Of a stretch of DNA of 64,000 bases, positions 7,911-15,883 are shown piece after piece. The notes under the pieces are model-generated. The model saw only the letters and a program-made list of their open reading frames with translations. It was not told the DNA's origin and did not search any database. The stretch spans positions 1 to 64,000 of the forward strand of contig CAKTKU010000009.1 in assembly GCA_934572335.1 (NCBI GenBank), given 5' to 3'. The stretch comes from an uncultured Oscillospiraceae bacterium. GTDB taxonomy: Bacteria > Bacillota > Clostridia > Oscillospirales > Oscillospiraceae. The position numbers and the translations under genes are program-made. How positions within the stretch are numbered: position 1 is the first letter of the stretch; the number at the start of each line of letters is the position of its first letter.

Positions 7911-8668
7911 AACGGCGTAAATATGATCAGAAACAGATTGTACTGATATGCAAAGCCGCAGGGGAAGAGCCACTTTTCCGTCGCATGGATGGGGACTCGT
8001 GTTGCCGTACCACATTGAATACATGGTACCGGCACGACAAGAGCGAATCGCCTATGGAGGTTTACCGCGCAGTGGGGCGAAGCCTGAACATCATCGGAAA
8101 GCAGCTTTTTGAAAAATGAGTACAGCTTGCGCCGCCATATCTATAAAATAATGAGCCTGCCGCAGATCGCGGCAGGCTCACAACATATCTATCATACTAT
8201 ATGCGTGCTGCTATTGTCAATAATGCACGGAGAGCGTTAACATATATTCAATAATTTTTGTCAGCAGCGCACAAAAACGGCGGACCAAAATCATGAACAA
8301 TGGCAATTGAAACGCGCGGCGTGCTGTGGTATATTATAGCCAGAAACAGAAAGGGTGAGTCCGATGTACATGTGAAAGACCCCGCACCGCTGACGAAGGC
8401 GGGGAGCAGGGGCTGGCGCTGTGGATCAAAATATGCAGGAGGACAAAGGCGGCACAGAGCTTATCTCGCTTGAGATATTCCGATGGGAAACAGAGTGCCG
8501 GAGTTTAGTGTCCCGTTGACGGACAGTGCCAAAGAAGAAAACAGGAATCGAAAAGAAAGCGAGGTAACCAATGATGTTGGATACTAAGAATTCAGAGAAG
8601 TGACCCTTGACTGCTGACGATGTTATTGAGTATGCGGTCAAGGGTCACTTCTTTTTTAAATAAAATGC
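7911..8668. other. Intergenic region with decayed coding fragments
   Basis: No intact gene is visible. A protein-like fragment ends at 8117-8119 (plus strand, reading ...LNTWYRHDKSESPMEVYR... to ...GKQLFEK) but has no start, so it looks like the 3' remnant of a lost gene. A 12-bp perfect stem without a U-run lies at 8152-8180. From about 8340 to 8590 there are short frames with ribosome-binding-site-like purine runs but no recognisable product. The region looks like a decayed insertion site. Confidence 0.45.
8596..8657 (+). terminator. Strong intrinsic terminator
   Basis: A perfect 16-bp stem (AGAAGTGACCCTTGAC, 8596-8611, with 8637-8652), 25-nt loop and six T residues. No intact plus-strand gene precedes it, which supports gene loss upstream. 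Confidence 0.8.
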
Positions 8669-8697
8669 TTGACATCTGCGCCTCGCGCAAATAAACT
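8669..8697 (+). promoter_or_regulatory. Probable comEC promoter
   Basis: TTGACA (8669-8674), 17-bp spacer, TAAACT (8692-8697), directly behind the strong terminator. Confidence 0.55.
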
Positions 8698-8737
8698 CTG
8701 ATTATAGAAAAATGTAGTAAAAGGTGGTGGATGGGCG

Positions 8738-11002
8738 ATGCGCAGACTGGCGACGGCGGCGGTGGCGTTCTCGGCGGCTGTGTTTGCCGCGAACTATCTG
8801 CTCCCCACCGGCGCGATTACTGTGCTTTGCGCGGCGTCTGCCGTCCTCGCGCTCGTGCTCACTGCCTTTTTCCGCAATAAGCATTCGCACCGCGCGATCA
8901 TCGCGCTTTTCGCGTTCGCCGCGGGACTTGCGTCGTTCATGCTGCACTCCGCGCGCACCACTGTGCCCGCGCATGAGCTGGACGGCGAGACCGTTGAAAT
9001 GACCGCCGTTCTGCTCGACTACCCAGATAAATATGACGATTACTGCCGCGCCGAGGTCAGACTTGGCGGGGCATTGCCGCATTTGAAGGCGATACTCTAT
9101 GATAATGGCGGCGCACTTGCCTCCGCCGAACCGGGGCAGACCGTGCGCCTCACGGCGAGGCTCCGCGCCGCGGACACGCGATGGGGCAAGGATTATGACT
9201 ATTATAACTCCAAGGGCATATACCTCACCGCGAGCGCAAAATCGGATATTGAAATACTCCCGCAAGCGCGCCGTACCGCCGCGCTTTGGGCTGCCGCACG
9301 CAGTGCGGCAGCCCAAAGCATTACGCGCATCTTCCCGTCGGACACGGCGCATTTCATGCGCTCGGTCATGCTCGGCGACAAGGACGGGCTCTATGACGAT
9401 CTGCCGCTCTATACGGCGCTGAGCCGCGCTGGGTTTATGCACGTGGCGGCGGTGTCTGGAATGCACGTGTCGTTCCTTGTGGGGCTGCTGCGGGTGTTGC
9501 TTGGCAAGTCCCGGCGCAGCGCGCTGGTGTGCGTTGCCGCCGTATGGGTGTTCGTGGCGGTCACGGGCGCGGGCGCATCCGCTGTGCGCGCCGGGTTTAT
9601 GCAGTCCATGCTGCTCCTTGCGCCCATCGTCCGGCGCGAGAATGACCCCGTCACGTCGCTCTCGACTGTGCTTGCGCTTGTGCTGCTCAAGAACCCGCAC
9701 GCCGCCGCAAGCATAAGCCTCCAGCTTTCGTTCGGCGCGATGGTCGGCATTTTCGGGTTTTATGAGGGCGTCAACTCCGCCCTGCTGGGCTGTGTGCGGT
9801 CGCGCCGCGCCCGGCGTCTCCTTGAAAAGCCCATAGGCATCGCGGCGTGCTCGCTCGCCGTCATGGTCGTCGCTGTGCCGCTGACGGCGGTGCACTTCGG
9901 CAGCGTGGCGGTTCTGTCGCCGGTGATGAATGTCGCGGCGCTGTGGGCGGTGTCACTGTGCTTTTGCGGCGGATATGCCGCGTGCGCGCTGTCGCTGGTG
10001 TCAGTGAAGCTCGGCACGGCGGCGGGATGGCTCGTCTCGTGGGCAGCGCGGTATATCTTCGCCGCGGCAAAGCTCGTCTCCGGCGTGCCCTTCGCCGTGC
10101 TGTATCTGGACAATGTCCCCGCCGTGTGCTGGCTCGTACTGGTGTATGTGCTCTTCATCGCGGCGGTGTTTCTGCGCGTGAGCACCGCGCGGCGGCTGAT
10201 GTATCCGCTTGCCGCCTCTGCCGTCACGCTCGCGCTGCTGTTCGGCTTCCTCCGCTTTGACGCCTCGCGCGGCTATGGCACTGCCGCTGTGCTCGACGTC
10301 GGGCAGGGGCAGAGCATTGCCGTCACCTCCGGCAATGCCGCCGTTGTGATCGACTGCGGGGGAGGCGGCAAGACCCAGCGCGCCGGGGAGACCGCGGGCG
10401 CGTATCTCCTTGACCGCGGGCATAAGCGGCTGGATGCGCTCGTGCTGACGCACCTGCATGCCGACCATGCCAACGGTGTGCGCCAGCTGATGGAGCTTGT
10501 GGACGTGGGGCTGCTCATCCTGCCCGCCGAGCCGAATGACGACGACGGGCTGCTCGCCCCGATACTTGAAAGCGCCGCCGCGCACAACACCGCTGTCGTA
10601 TACGTTGACCGGGACATGCGCCTTGAGGCGGACGGCATAACGGCGGAGCTGTATGCACCGGCGGACGCGGGCGACGCGAACGAGCGGTGCGTCATGTGCC
10701 GCGTGTCGCTTGGCAGCTTTGATATGCTCATCACGGGCGATGCGCCCATTGCGGCGGAACGCGCGCTCATCGCGGAGCACGATATACGCGGCGTGGAGGT
10801 ATACGTCGTCGGGCATCACGGCTCGAAGTACTCAAGCGGGGAGGAACTGCTCTCCTCCATCGGTGCGGACACGGCAGTGATAAGCGTCGGGTACAATAAC
10901 TACGGCCATCCCACGTCGGAGACGCTGGAACGCCTCGCCGGAAACGGTTACAGTGTGTACAGAACGGACGAGGACGGGCGCGTCGAGCTGCATGTGCGCT
11001 GA
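8738..11002 (+). CDS. comEC: ComEC/Rec2-family DNA-uptake channel protein
   Basis: A 754-aa membrane protein. Two N-terminal membrane helices precede the DUF4131-type soluble domain (about residues 55-160). The competence domain with many helices follows (about 210-500; hallmark AAVSGMHVSFLVGLLRVLLG). A C-terminal extracellular metallo-beta-lactamase domain begins near 510, with LDVGQGQSIA, LTHLHADHANG (about 570) and VGHHGSKYSSGEELL. In transformable Firmicutes ComEC forms the inner-membrane channel for single-stranded DNA, and its nuclease-like domain may degrade the other strand. No comEA lies next to it. The length and all hallmark motifs argue for an intact gene. Confidence 0.93.
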   Translation: MRRLATAAVAFSAAVFAANYLLPTGAITVLCAASAVLALVLTAFFRNKHSHRAIIALFAFAAGLASFMLHSARTTVPAHELDGETVEMTAVLLDYPDKYDDYCRAEVRLGGALPHLKAILYDNGGALASAEPGQTVRLTARLRAADTRWGKDYDYYNSKGIYLTASAKSDIEILPQARRTAALWAAARSAAAQSITRIFPSDTAHFMRSVMLGDKDGLYDDLPLYTALSRAGFMHVAAVSGMHVSFLVGLLRVLLGKSRRSALVCVAAVWVFVAVTGAGASAVRAGFMQSMLLLAPIVRRENDPVTSLSTVLALVLLKNPHAAASISLQLSFGAMVGIFGFYEGVNSALLGCVRSRRARRLLEKPIGIAACSLAVMVVAVPLTAVHFGSVAVLSPVMNVAALWAVSLCFCGGYAACALSLVSVKLGTAAGWLVSWAARYIFAAAKLVSGVPFAVLYLDNVPAVCWLVLVYVLFIAAVFLRVSTARRLMYPLAASAVTLALLFGFLRFDASRGYGTAAVLDVGQGQSIAVTSGNAAVVIDCGGGGKTQRAGETAGAYLLDRGHKRLDALVLTHLHADHANGVRQLMELVDVGLLILPAEPNDDDGLLAPILESAAAHNTAVVYVDRDMRLEADGITAELYAPADAGDANERCVMCRVSLGSFDMLITGDAPIAAERALIAEHDIRGVEVYVVGHHGSKYSSGEELLSSIGADTAVISVGYNNYGHPTSETLERLAGNGYSVYRTDEDGRVELHVR

Positions 11003-11011
11003 ATGCCGCGC

Positions 11012-11626
11012 TCACGCCCTGTACAGCGTGTAGAATTCATCTATCTGCGCGTCCAGTATGGCGAGCGCCTCGCCGTACTGCGCCTCACGACCGTGGTACA
11101 TCGTCAGCAGCAGAAAAATAGGCGCGTAGAAGTTCACCGCGGCGGCGCGCGCGTCCGTCCCGCGAAATACGCCGGAGGCTTGCAGCGCCGCGAACAGCCG
11201 CGTCTGGTAATCGAGTGCCGCGTCCATGAATATGCTGTGGAACATCTCGTATATCCGCTCGTTGCGGTACTGCTCCATGTGCGCCAGCCGCCAGAAGCGC
11301 GAGATGTACGGATCGGTGAGGTAGAAGAGAAATATCTTCTCCGACAGCGCTTTCAGCTCACCGCGCCCAAGCCCGGTGTAGAATCCGGCGTCCGCCGCAC
11401 CGTCCGGGCTCTGAGGCAGCCCAAGCTCCGCGGAGATGCCGGAGATATGTGCGTTTATCAGCTCGACGATGGAGTCGAATATCTCCTGCTTGCTTTTGAA
11501 ATGCTTATAGAGAGATGCATCGCGTATGCCGACGGCGTCCGCGATGTTTTTCACGCTTGTCCCGGCGTAGCCGCGCTCAGAGAAGAGCGTCAGCGCCGCG
11601 TCCGTGATGCGCTCCTTTGTCGTCAT
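11012..11626 (-). CDS. TetR/AcrR-family regulator, overlapping a radical SAM gene
   Basis: A 204-aa regulator with a clear HTH (TKERITDAALTLFSERGYAGTSVKNIADAVGIRDASLYKHF). The ATG at 11626 overlaps the stop of the upstream radical SAM gene as ATGA, so the two are translationally coupled. The longer frame upstream would start inside that gene. The promoter and the 16-bp operator before the radical SAM gene are probably its target. Confidence 0.9.
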   Translation of the reverse strand: MTTKERITDAALTLFSERGYAGTSVKNIADAVGIRDASLYKHFKSKQEIFDSIVELINAHISGISAELGLPQSPDGAADAGFYTGLGRGELKALSEKIFLFYLTDPYISRFWRLAHMEQYRNERIYEMFHSIFMDAALDYQTRLFAALQASGVFRGTDARAAAVNFYAPIFLLLTMYHGREAQYGEALAILDAQIDEFYTLYRA

Positions 11627-12723
11627 GCCTTGTCCTCCGCGCACAGCGCCTTCACGGTCTCCTCCTGCGTGAAGAGCGTGCACCCGCCGACGTGCGTCTC
11701 CTCAAGCGCGCCGCATTCGCGCAGCTTTACAAAGAGCGGCGATGCCAGCGCCTCGCGCAGTGAGGTGCCGCGCAGGGACGTGTCGGAGTACGCCGAGAAT
11801 GGGCAGGGCTCCGCGCCGCCGTAGGCGTTGATGTGGAAGAAGCCGCGCCCCGCGGCGAGACAGCCGCCCATGGCCTGCTCATCACCGGGGAAAGAGACGA
11901 GCAGCAGCTCCGGGAATTCCGCGCGGCGTGCGGAGAGCTCCGCCGCCATATATTCGCGCTCCGCCTGACCGGGGGCCTGCTCCGCAGTCGCGCGATCGAC
12001 CGGGACGTACTCGACATATATAATGACCTTGCAGCCGCGGCGCGCCAGCTCTGCCACGAAATCCGCGCCCATCACTTCGTGCAGGTTGGATTTCTGCACG
12101 GTTACGGAGCAGCCGAAGGGGAGCGCCTCATCGCTCAGCGCGGACATGGCGCGGCGGAGCGCGGAGTATGTACCCTCACCTCGGCGCGCGTCCGTCACAT
12201 CGGTGCCGCCCTCAATGCTCAGCACCGGCATGAGATTCGGGTGCTCCCTTATAAGCTCCAGCCCTGTGCCGGAGAGCATTGTGCCGTTGGTGAAAACGGG
12301 GAAGATGATCCGACGCTGCCGACCCGCCGCGCGCAGGACCTCCGGGCGCATGAACGGCTCGCCCCCGGCGAGCAGAATGAATGCCACGCCCAGCTCGGCG
12401 GCCTCGTCGAAGATGCGCGCCCACCCGTCCGGGGAAAGGAGCTGTGCCTCCGCCGCGGCAGAGTCCGTGCAGTTGTGGTTTGCGCGCGCATAGCAGCCCT
12501 TGCAGTGCAGATTGCAGCGCGTTGTGATGCTGGCGATGAGAAACGGCGGGATATGCTCGCCGCGAGCGGCGGCGTCAAGGCGCAGACGGTTGGCACGGCG
12601 GCTCGTGAGCGCGTACTCCGCCATAAACCGGGCGGTGCGGGGGTTCTTTGCCGCGGCGCGCGCAATGCCGCGCACCATGCGCTCCACGCCTCCGGCCAGA
12701 TAGCTTTCAAGGTCAAATGCCAT
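11623..12723 (-). CDS. Radical SAM protein (366 aa)
   Basis: The radical SAM cluster motif is C70-x3-C74-x2-C77 (TRCNLHCKGCYAR), followed by the SAM-binding GGEP motif (LLAGGEPFMRPEV). The C-terminal region has further cysteines (ACLAAGRGFF-like region, EPCPFSAYSD, ECGALEETHVGGC) that may hold an auxiliary cluster as in SPASM-like proteins. The N-terminal 55 residues are helical and basic. Substrate unknown; no peptide precursor gene lies next to it. It is first in an operon with a TetR regulator, so it is probably induced by a small molecule (inference). Confidence 0.88.
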   Translation of the reverse strand: MAFDLESYLAGGVERMVRGIARAAAKNPRTARFMAEYALTSRRANRLRLDAAARGEHIPPFLIASITTRCNLHCKGCYARANHNCTDSAAAEAQLLSPDGWARIFDEAAELGVAFILLAGGEPFMRPEVLRAAGRQRRIIFPVFTNGTMLSGTGLELIREHPNLMPVLSIEGGTDVTDARRGEGTYSALRRAMSALSDEALPFGCSVTVQKSNLHEVMGADFVAELARRGCKVIIYVEYVPVDRATAEQAPGQAEREYMAAELSARRAEFPELLLVSFPGDEQAMGGCLAAGRGFFHINAYGGAEPCPFSAYSDTSLRGTSLREALASPLFVKLRECGALEETHVGGCTLFTQEETVKALCAEDKA

Positions 12724-12747
12724 AGCTTTATATCATCCTCTCTGTTG

Positions 12748-12803
12748 GCTAGTGAACACTAGCTGATGATAGAGATTATATATCATCGTCCCGGTGCTGT
12801 CAA
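12748..12803 (-). promoter_or_regulatory. Promoter and TetR operator of the radical SAM operon
   Basis: On the minus strand: TTGACA (12798-12803), 17-bp spacer, TATAAT (12775-12780), both perfect. A perfect 16-bp palindrome GCTAGTG-AA-CACTAGC lies at 12748-12763, about +5 to +20 of the transcript, where a repressor would block elongation or escape. Confidence 0.87.
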
Positions 12804-12858
12804 GTGCGGGCGTGACCGTGCGCGGGAGAAAAAATTTTGAGATTTTGAAAAAATTCTG

Positions 12859-12887
12859 TTGACAAATGGCGTTGTATTTGCTATTAT
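12859..12887 (+). promoter_or_regulatory. tRNA promoter
   Basis: TTGACA (12859-12864), 17-bp spacer, TATTAT (12882-12887). It should drive both tRNA genes below, which share one terminator at 13206-13235. Confidence 0.8.
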
Positions 12888-12904
12888 TATCGAGCCGGTC
12901 AAGT

Positions 12905-12980
12905 GCTGGTGTAGCTCAGTCGGTAGAGCAGCTGATTTGTAATCAGCAGGTCGGGGGTTCAAGTCCGTCCACCAGCTCCA
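12905..12980 (+). tRNA. tRNA-Thr (TGT)
   Basis: The cloverleaf folds fully. Acceptor GCTGGTG pairs with CACCAGC, the anticodon stem is CTGAT/ATCAG with anticodon TGT, the T-arm carries GGTTCAAGTCC, and CCA is encoded. Confidence 0.96.
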
Positions 12981-13117
12981 ACGTCAAACGAAGCTCGCTG
13001 CACTCCGCTTCCGCCGAGGCGGCGAAAGCTCCGTTGCGTTCCCTCCGTTTTCCTTTTCCTCGCAGACCCGCTCCGCTGGGCTCTGCTTGGAGAACCGAGA
13101 GAATATCAAGTCAATAT

Positions 13118-13202
13118 GGGGGAATTCCCGAGTGGCCAAAGGGGACAGACTGTAAATCTGCTGGCAATGCCTTCGGTGGTTCGAATCCACCTTCCCCCAC
13201 CA
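13118..13202 (+). tRNA. tRNA-Tyr (GTA)
   Basis: A class II tRNA with a long variable arm. The acceptor is GGGGGAA/TTCCCCC, the anticodon stem CAGA/TCTG with anticodon GTA, and the T-loop TTCGAAT; CCA is encoded. The 137 bases between the two tRNA genes contain no gene. Confidence 0.96.
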
Positions 13203-13205
13203 ACT

Positions 13206-13235
13206 AAAAGAGACATCCGAGCGGATGTCTCTTTT
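13206..13235 (+). terminator. Terminator of the tRNA operon
   Basis: A perfect 13-bp stem (AAAAGAGACATCC with its complement) and 4-nt loop ending in TTTT, immediately behind tRNA-Tyr. Confidence 0.9.
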
Positions 13236-13264
13236 GGCATAATCATGTCAGGAGCGTGATTCTC

Positions 13265-13513
13265 ATGGGTAATACAGTGAACGATAAGGATTTGGGTTTT
13301 GTCGTTGGCGGAGCATCCTCAGAAGCTGAAATTGCAGAGATCGAGGAATTCTTCGAAGGCATTTCGGCTGAAGAACTGTTAAATATGCCCACGGAAAAAT
13401 TGCAGGAGTTGTGTCGGGTTGTATGCGTTCGCTATTCCTATATCCCGGAATACAAGGTCAAAAATAAGATCAGGAAGTATTTGCGCGTCATCGGCAGGGA
13501 AATTGAATTTTGA
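13265..13513 (+). CDS. Small protein with a double-glycine-like N-terminus (82 aa)
   Basis: GGAG 10 nt upstream favours the ATG at 13265 over the GTG at 13256. The N-terminus reads MGNTVNDKDLGFVVGGASSE. The hydrophobic stretch ending in Gly-Gly at residues 15-16 resembles the leader of double-glycine peptides, but the rest is acidic then basic and lacks an obvious core peptide. No C39 peptidase transporter is in the window. I do not recognise the family. The gene sits alone between the tRNA operon and the cysteine desulfurase. Confidence 0.6.
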   Translation: MGNTVNDKDLGFVVGGASSEAEIAEIEEFFEGISAEELLNMPTEKLQELCRVVCVRYSYIPEYKVKNKIRKYLRVIGREIEF

Positions 13514-13573
13514 TAAACTCCCTGTTTTTTACGCCAATCACCTACCAAATTACTATGCAGAAAGCGTGACACT

Positions 13574-14740
13574 ATGATCATGATATATGCCGACAACGCC
13601 GCGACGACGGCGATATCACCCGCGGCGCTCGCTGCGATGACCGCCGCGATGCAGGATAACTACGCCAATGCGTCCAGCCAGCACCGTATGGGGCAGCGCG
13701 CCGCCGCGGCGCTGCTGAACGCGCGGCGGCGGATCGCCGCGGTACTTGGCGCGGACGTGGGGGAGATATACTTCACCTCCGGCGGCACTGAGGCGGACAA
13801 CTGGGCGCTCGTGAGCGCAGCGCGCGTCGGAGCGCGTGAGGGAAAACGCCACATCGTAACCTCCGCCATCGAACACCACGCCGTGCTCAACACCCTCGCC
13901 GCGCTTGAGCGCGAGGGCTTTGACGTGACCTATCTCCCCGTCGGGGAAAGCGGCATTGTAAGCGTGGAGGCGCTCTCAGCGGCGCTGAGGGCGGACACCT
14001 GCTTTGTCAGCATAATGTATGCCAACAACGAGCTCGGCACCGTTCAGCCCATTGCCGACATTGGCGCGCTCTGCCGCGAGAGGGGCATTGTGTTCCACAC
14101 GGACGCGGTGCAGGCGGTCGGGCATATCCCTGTTGATGTGCGGCGCGATAACGTGGATATGCTCTCGCTCTCGGCGCATAAGTTCCACGGACCGAAGGGC
14201 ATCGGCACGCTCTACTGCCGCCGCGGCGCGCCGCTTGAGCCGCTTATGCACGGCGGCGCGCAGGAGCGCAATATGCGCCCCGGGACGAGCGACGTGCCCG
14301 CCGCGGCCGCGATGGCGGCGGCGCTGGACGAGTGCCGCGCCAATATGGCGGAGAACATGCGCCGCGTGACAGAGCTTCGCGATGAGCTCATCCGTGAGGT
14401 AATGGCGCGCATACCGGGCGCGCACGTCAACTGCGGCACGTCGCCACGTCTGCCGGGGATAGTGAGCCTGCGGTTTGACGGCGTGGACAGCGAAGCGCTT
14501 TTGATGCGCCTCGACCTCGCGGGCATCTGCTGCTCGGCAGGGGCGGCGTGCTCCGCGGGCGCGGCGGAGCCGAGCCATGTGCTCAGGGCGATCGGGCTGA
14601 CGCGCGGTGAGGCGCGCGGCACACTGCGCATATCGCTGGGCGAATACAACACAGCCGAGGAGACCGCGCGCATCGCGGCGGAGCTTGAGCACAGCGTGGC
14701 CACACTGCGCCGCGCGAAGAAAGGGGAGAGCGGTACATGA
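13574..14740 (+). CDS. Cysteine desulfurase (NifS/IscS family)
   Basis: A PLP enzyme that moves sulfur from cysteine to a protein persulfide. It is 388 aa; PLP lysine K203 lies in SAHKFHGPKG, the active-site Cys326 in GAACSAGAAEPSHVL, and the motif SGGTEADN starts near residue 69. The stop overlaps the start of mnmA as ATGA. The pair therefore forms a dedicated sulfur relay for tRNA 2-thiouridine, as with YrvO-MnmA in Bacillus (family knowledge). The ribosome binding site is weak. A start at the second Met (13580) is equally possible. Confidence 0.93.
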   Translation: MIMIYADNAATTAISPAALAAMTAAMQDNYANASSQHRMGQRAAAALLNARRRIAAVLGADVGEIYFTSGGTEADNWALVSAARVGAREGKRHIVTSAIEHHAVLNTLAALEREGFDVTYLPVGESGIVSVEALSAALRADTCFVSIMYANNELGTVQPIADIGALCRERGIVFHTDAVQAVGHIPVDVRRDNVDMLSLSAHKFHGPKGIGTLYCRRGAPLEPLMHGGAQERNMRPGTSDVPAAAAMAAALDECRANMAENMRRVTELRDELIREVMARIPGAHVNCGTSPRLPGIVSLRFDGVDSEALLMRLDLAGICCSAGAACSAGAAEPSHVLRAIGLTRGEARGTLRISLGEYNTAEETARIAAELEHSVATLRRAKKGESGT

Positions 14741-15810
14741 AGAAAAGGGCGCTTGTCGCCATGAGCGGCGGGGTGGACAGCTCCGTCGCGGCGTATCTGA
14801 TGGTGCGGCAGGGGTATGAGACCGTCGGCGCGACGATGCATCTTTACGATAATGCCGACGTCGGCCTGAAGCGGGAGAAGACCTGCTGCTCGCTGGACGA
14901 TGTCGAGGACGCGCGCAGCGTCGCCGACCGCCTCGGCATACCGTTCTACGTCCTCAACTATACGGACGATTTCCACGCGCAGGTCATTGAGCGCTTTGTC
15001 GGCGAGTACCGCCGCGGCAGAACGCCGAACCAGTGCATCGACTGCAACCGCTATATGAAGTTTGACCTCCTGCTGCGCCGCGCGGAGGAGCTGGGCTTTG
15101 ACTGCGTCGTCACCGGGCATTATGCCGCCGTCGATTATGACGCCGCGCGCGGGCGTTGGCTGCTGAAAAAGGCGGCGGACGAGAGCAAGGATCAAAGCTA
15201 TGTGCTCTGCTCGCTGACCCAGCGGCAGCTTGAGCATGTGCGCTTCCCGCTGGGCGGACTGACGAAGCGCGAGGTGCGCGCCATTGCAGAGGAGCAGGGC
15301 TTTGTCAACGCCGCAAAGCACGACAGCCAGGACATATGTTTTGTCCCGGACGGCGACTATGCCCGCTTTATTGAGCGCTGGAGCGGCGAGCGCGCCGCGC
15401 CCGGGGACTTTGTCAACCGCGACGGCAATTTCATCGCGCGCCACAAGGGCGTCGTCAATTACACCATTGGTCAGCGCCGGGGCATAGGCGTTGCGGCGGA
15501 GCACCCGTATTATGTCGTCAGCAAGGACGCCGCGACGAACACCGTCGTCCTCGGCGCGAATGACGAGCTTTTTTCCACGCATCTTGAGGCGGAGGACGTC
15601 AATCTCATCTCCGTTGCCGGCCTCGACGCGCCCATGCGCGTCAAGGCGAAGATACGCTACCGCCAGCGCGAGACGGACGCGACGGTCACGCCGCTGCCGA
15701 ACGGCAATGTCGCAGTCGACTTTGACGCGCAGCAGCGCGCCGTAACGCCGGGGCAGACCGTCGTTTTCTACGATGGGGATATAGTTGTCGGCGGCGGGAC
15801 GATAAAATGA
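14737..15810 (+). CDS. mnmA: tRNA-specific 2-thiouridylase MnmA
   Basis: It installs the 2-thio group on U34 of tRNA-Lys, tRNA-Glu and tRNA-Gln. It is 357 aa. The PP-loop SGGVDSS is at residues 10-16, nucleophile Cys100 in TPNQCIDCN, and partner Cys201 in SQDICF. The C-terminal half holds the beta-barrel domain. It is translationally coupled to the cysteine desulfurase that supplies the persulfide sulfur. All catalytic residues are present. Confidence 0.96.
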   Translation: MKKRALVAMSGGVDSSVAAYLMVRQGYETVGATMHLYDNADVGLKREKTCCSLDDVEDARSVADRLGIPFYVLNYTDDFHAQVIERFVGEYRRGRTPNQCIDCNRYMKFDLLLRRAEELGFDCVVTGHYAAVDYDAARGRWLLKKAADESKDQSYVLCSLTQRQLEHVRFPLGGLTKREVRAIAEEQGFVNAAKHDSQDICFVPDGDYARFIERWSGERAAPGDFVNRDGNFIARHKGVVNYTIGQRRGIGVAAEHPYYVVSKDAATNTVVLGANDELFSTHLEAEDVNLISVAGLDAPMRVKAKIRYRQRETDATVTPLPNGNVAVDFDAQQRAVTPGQTVVFYDGDIVVGGGTIK

Positions 15811-15835
15811 TATAGATGATATAAAAATGATCAGG

Positions 15836-15863
15836 GCCGCACTCGCGATGAGTGCGGCCTTGA
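15836..15863 (+). terminator. Terminator between mnmA and the ABC gene
   Basis: A 10-bp stem GGCCGCACTC/GAGTGCGGCC with a 5-nt loop, extendable by G-U and A-U pairs. It lies between the converging genes mnmA and the ABC transporter. The tail is short (TTGACTTG), so efficiency is uncertain. Confidence 0.6.
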
Positions 15864-15883
15864 CTTGTGTATGCGGTTTTGCC

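Noticed and set aside
8152..8180. 12-bp perfect stem as an intrinsic terminator
   Set aside because: No U-run on either strand, so it is reported only as an inverted repeat.
12981..13117. GC-rich spacer between the two tRNA genes as a third tRNA
   Set aside because: No cloverleaf or T-loop sequence can be folded from it.
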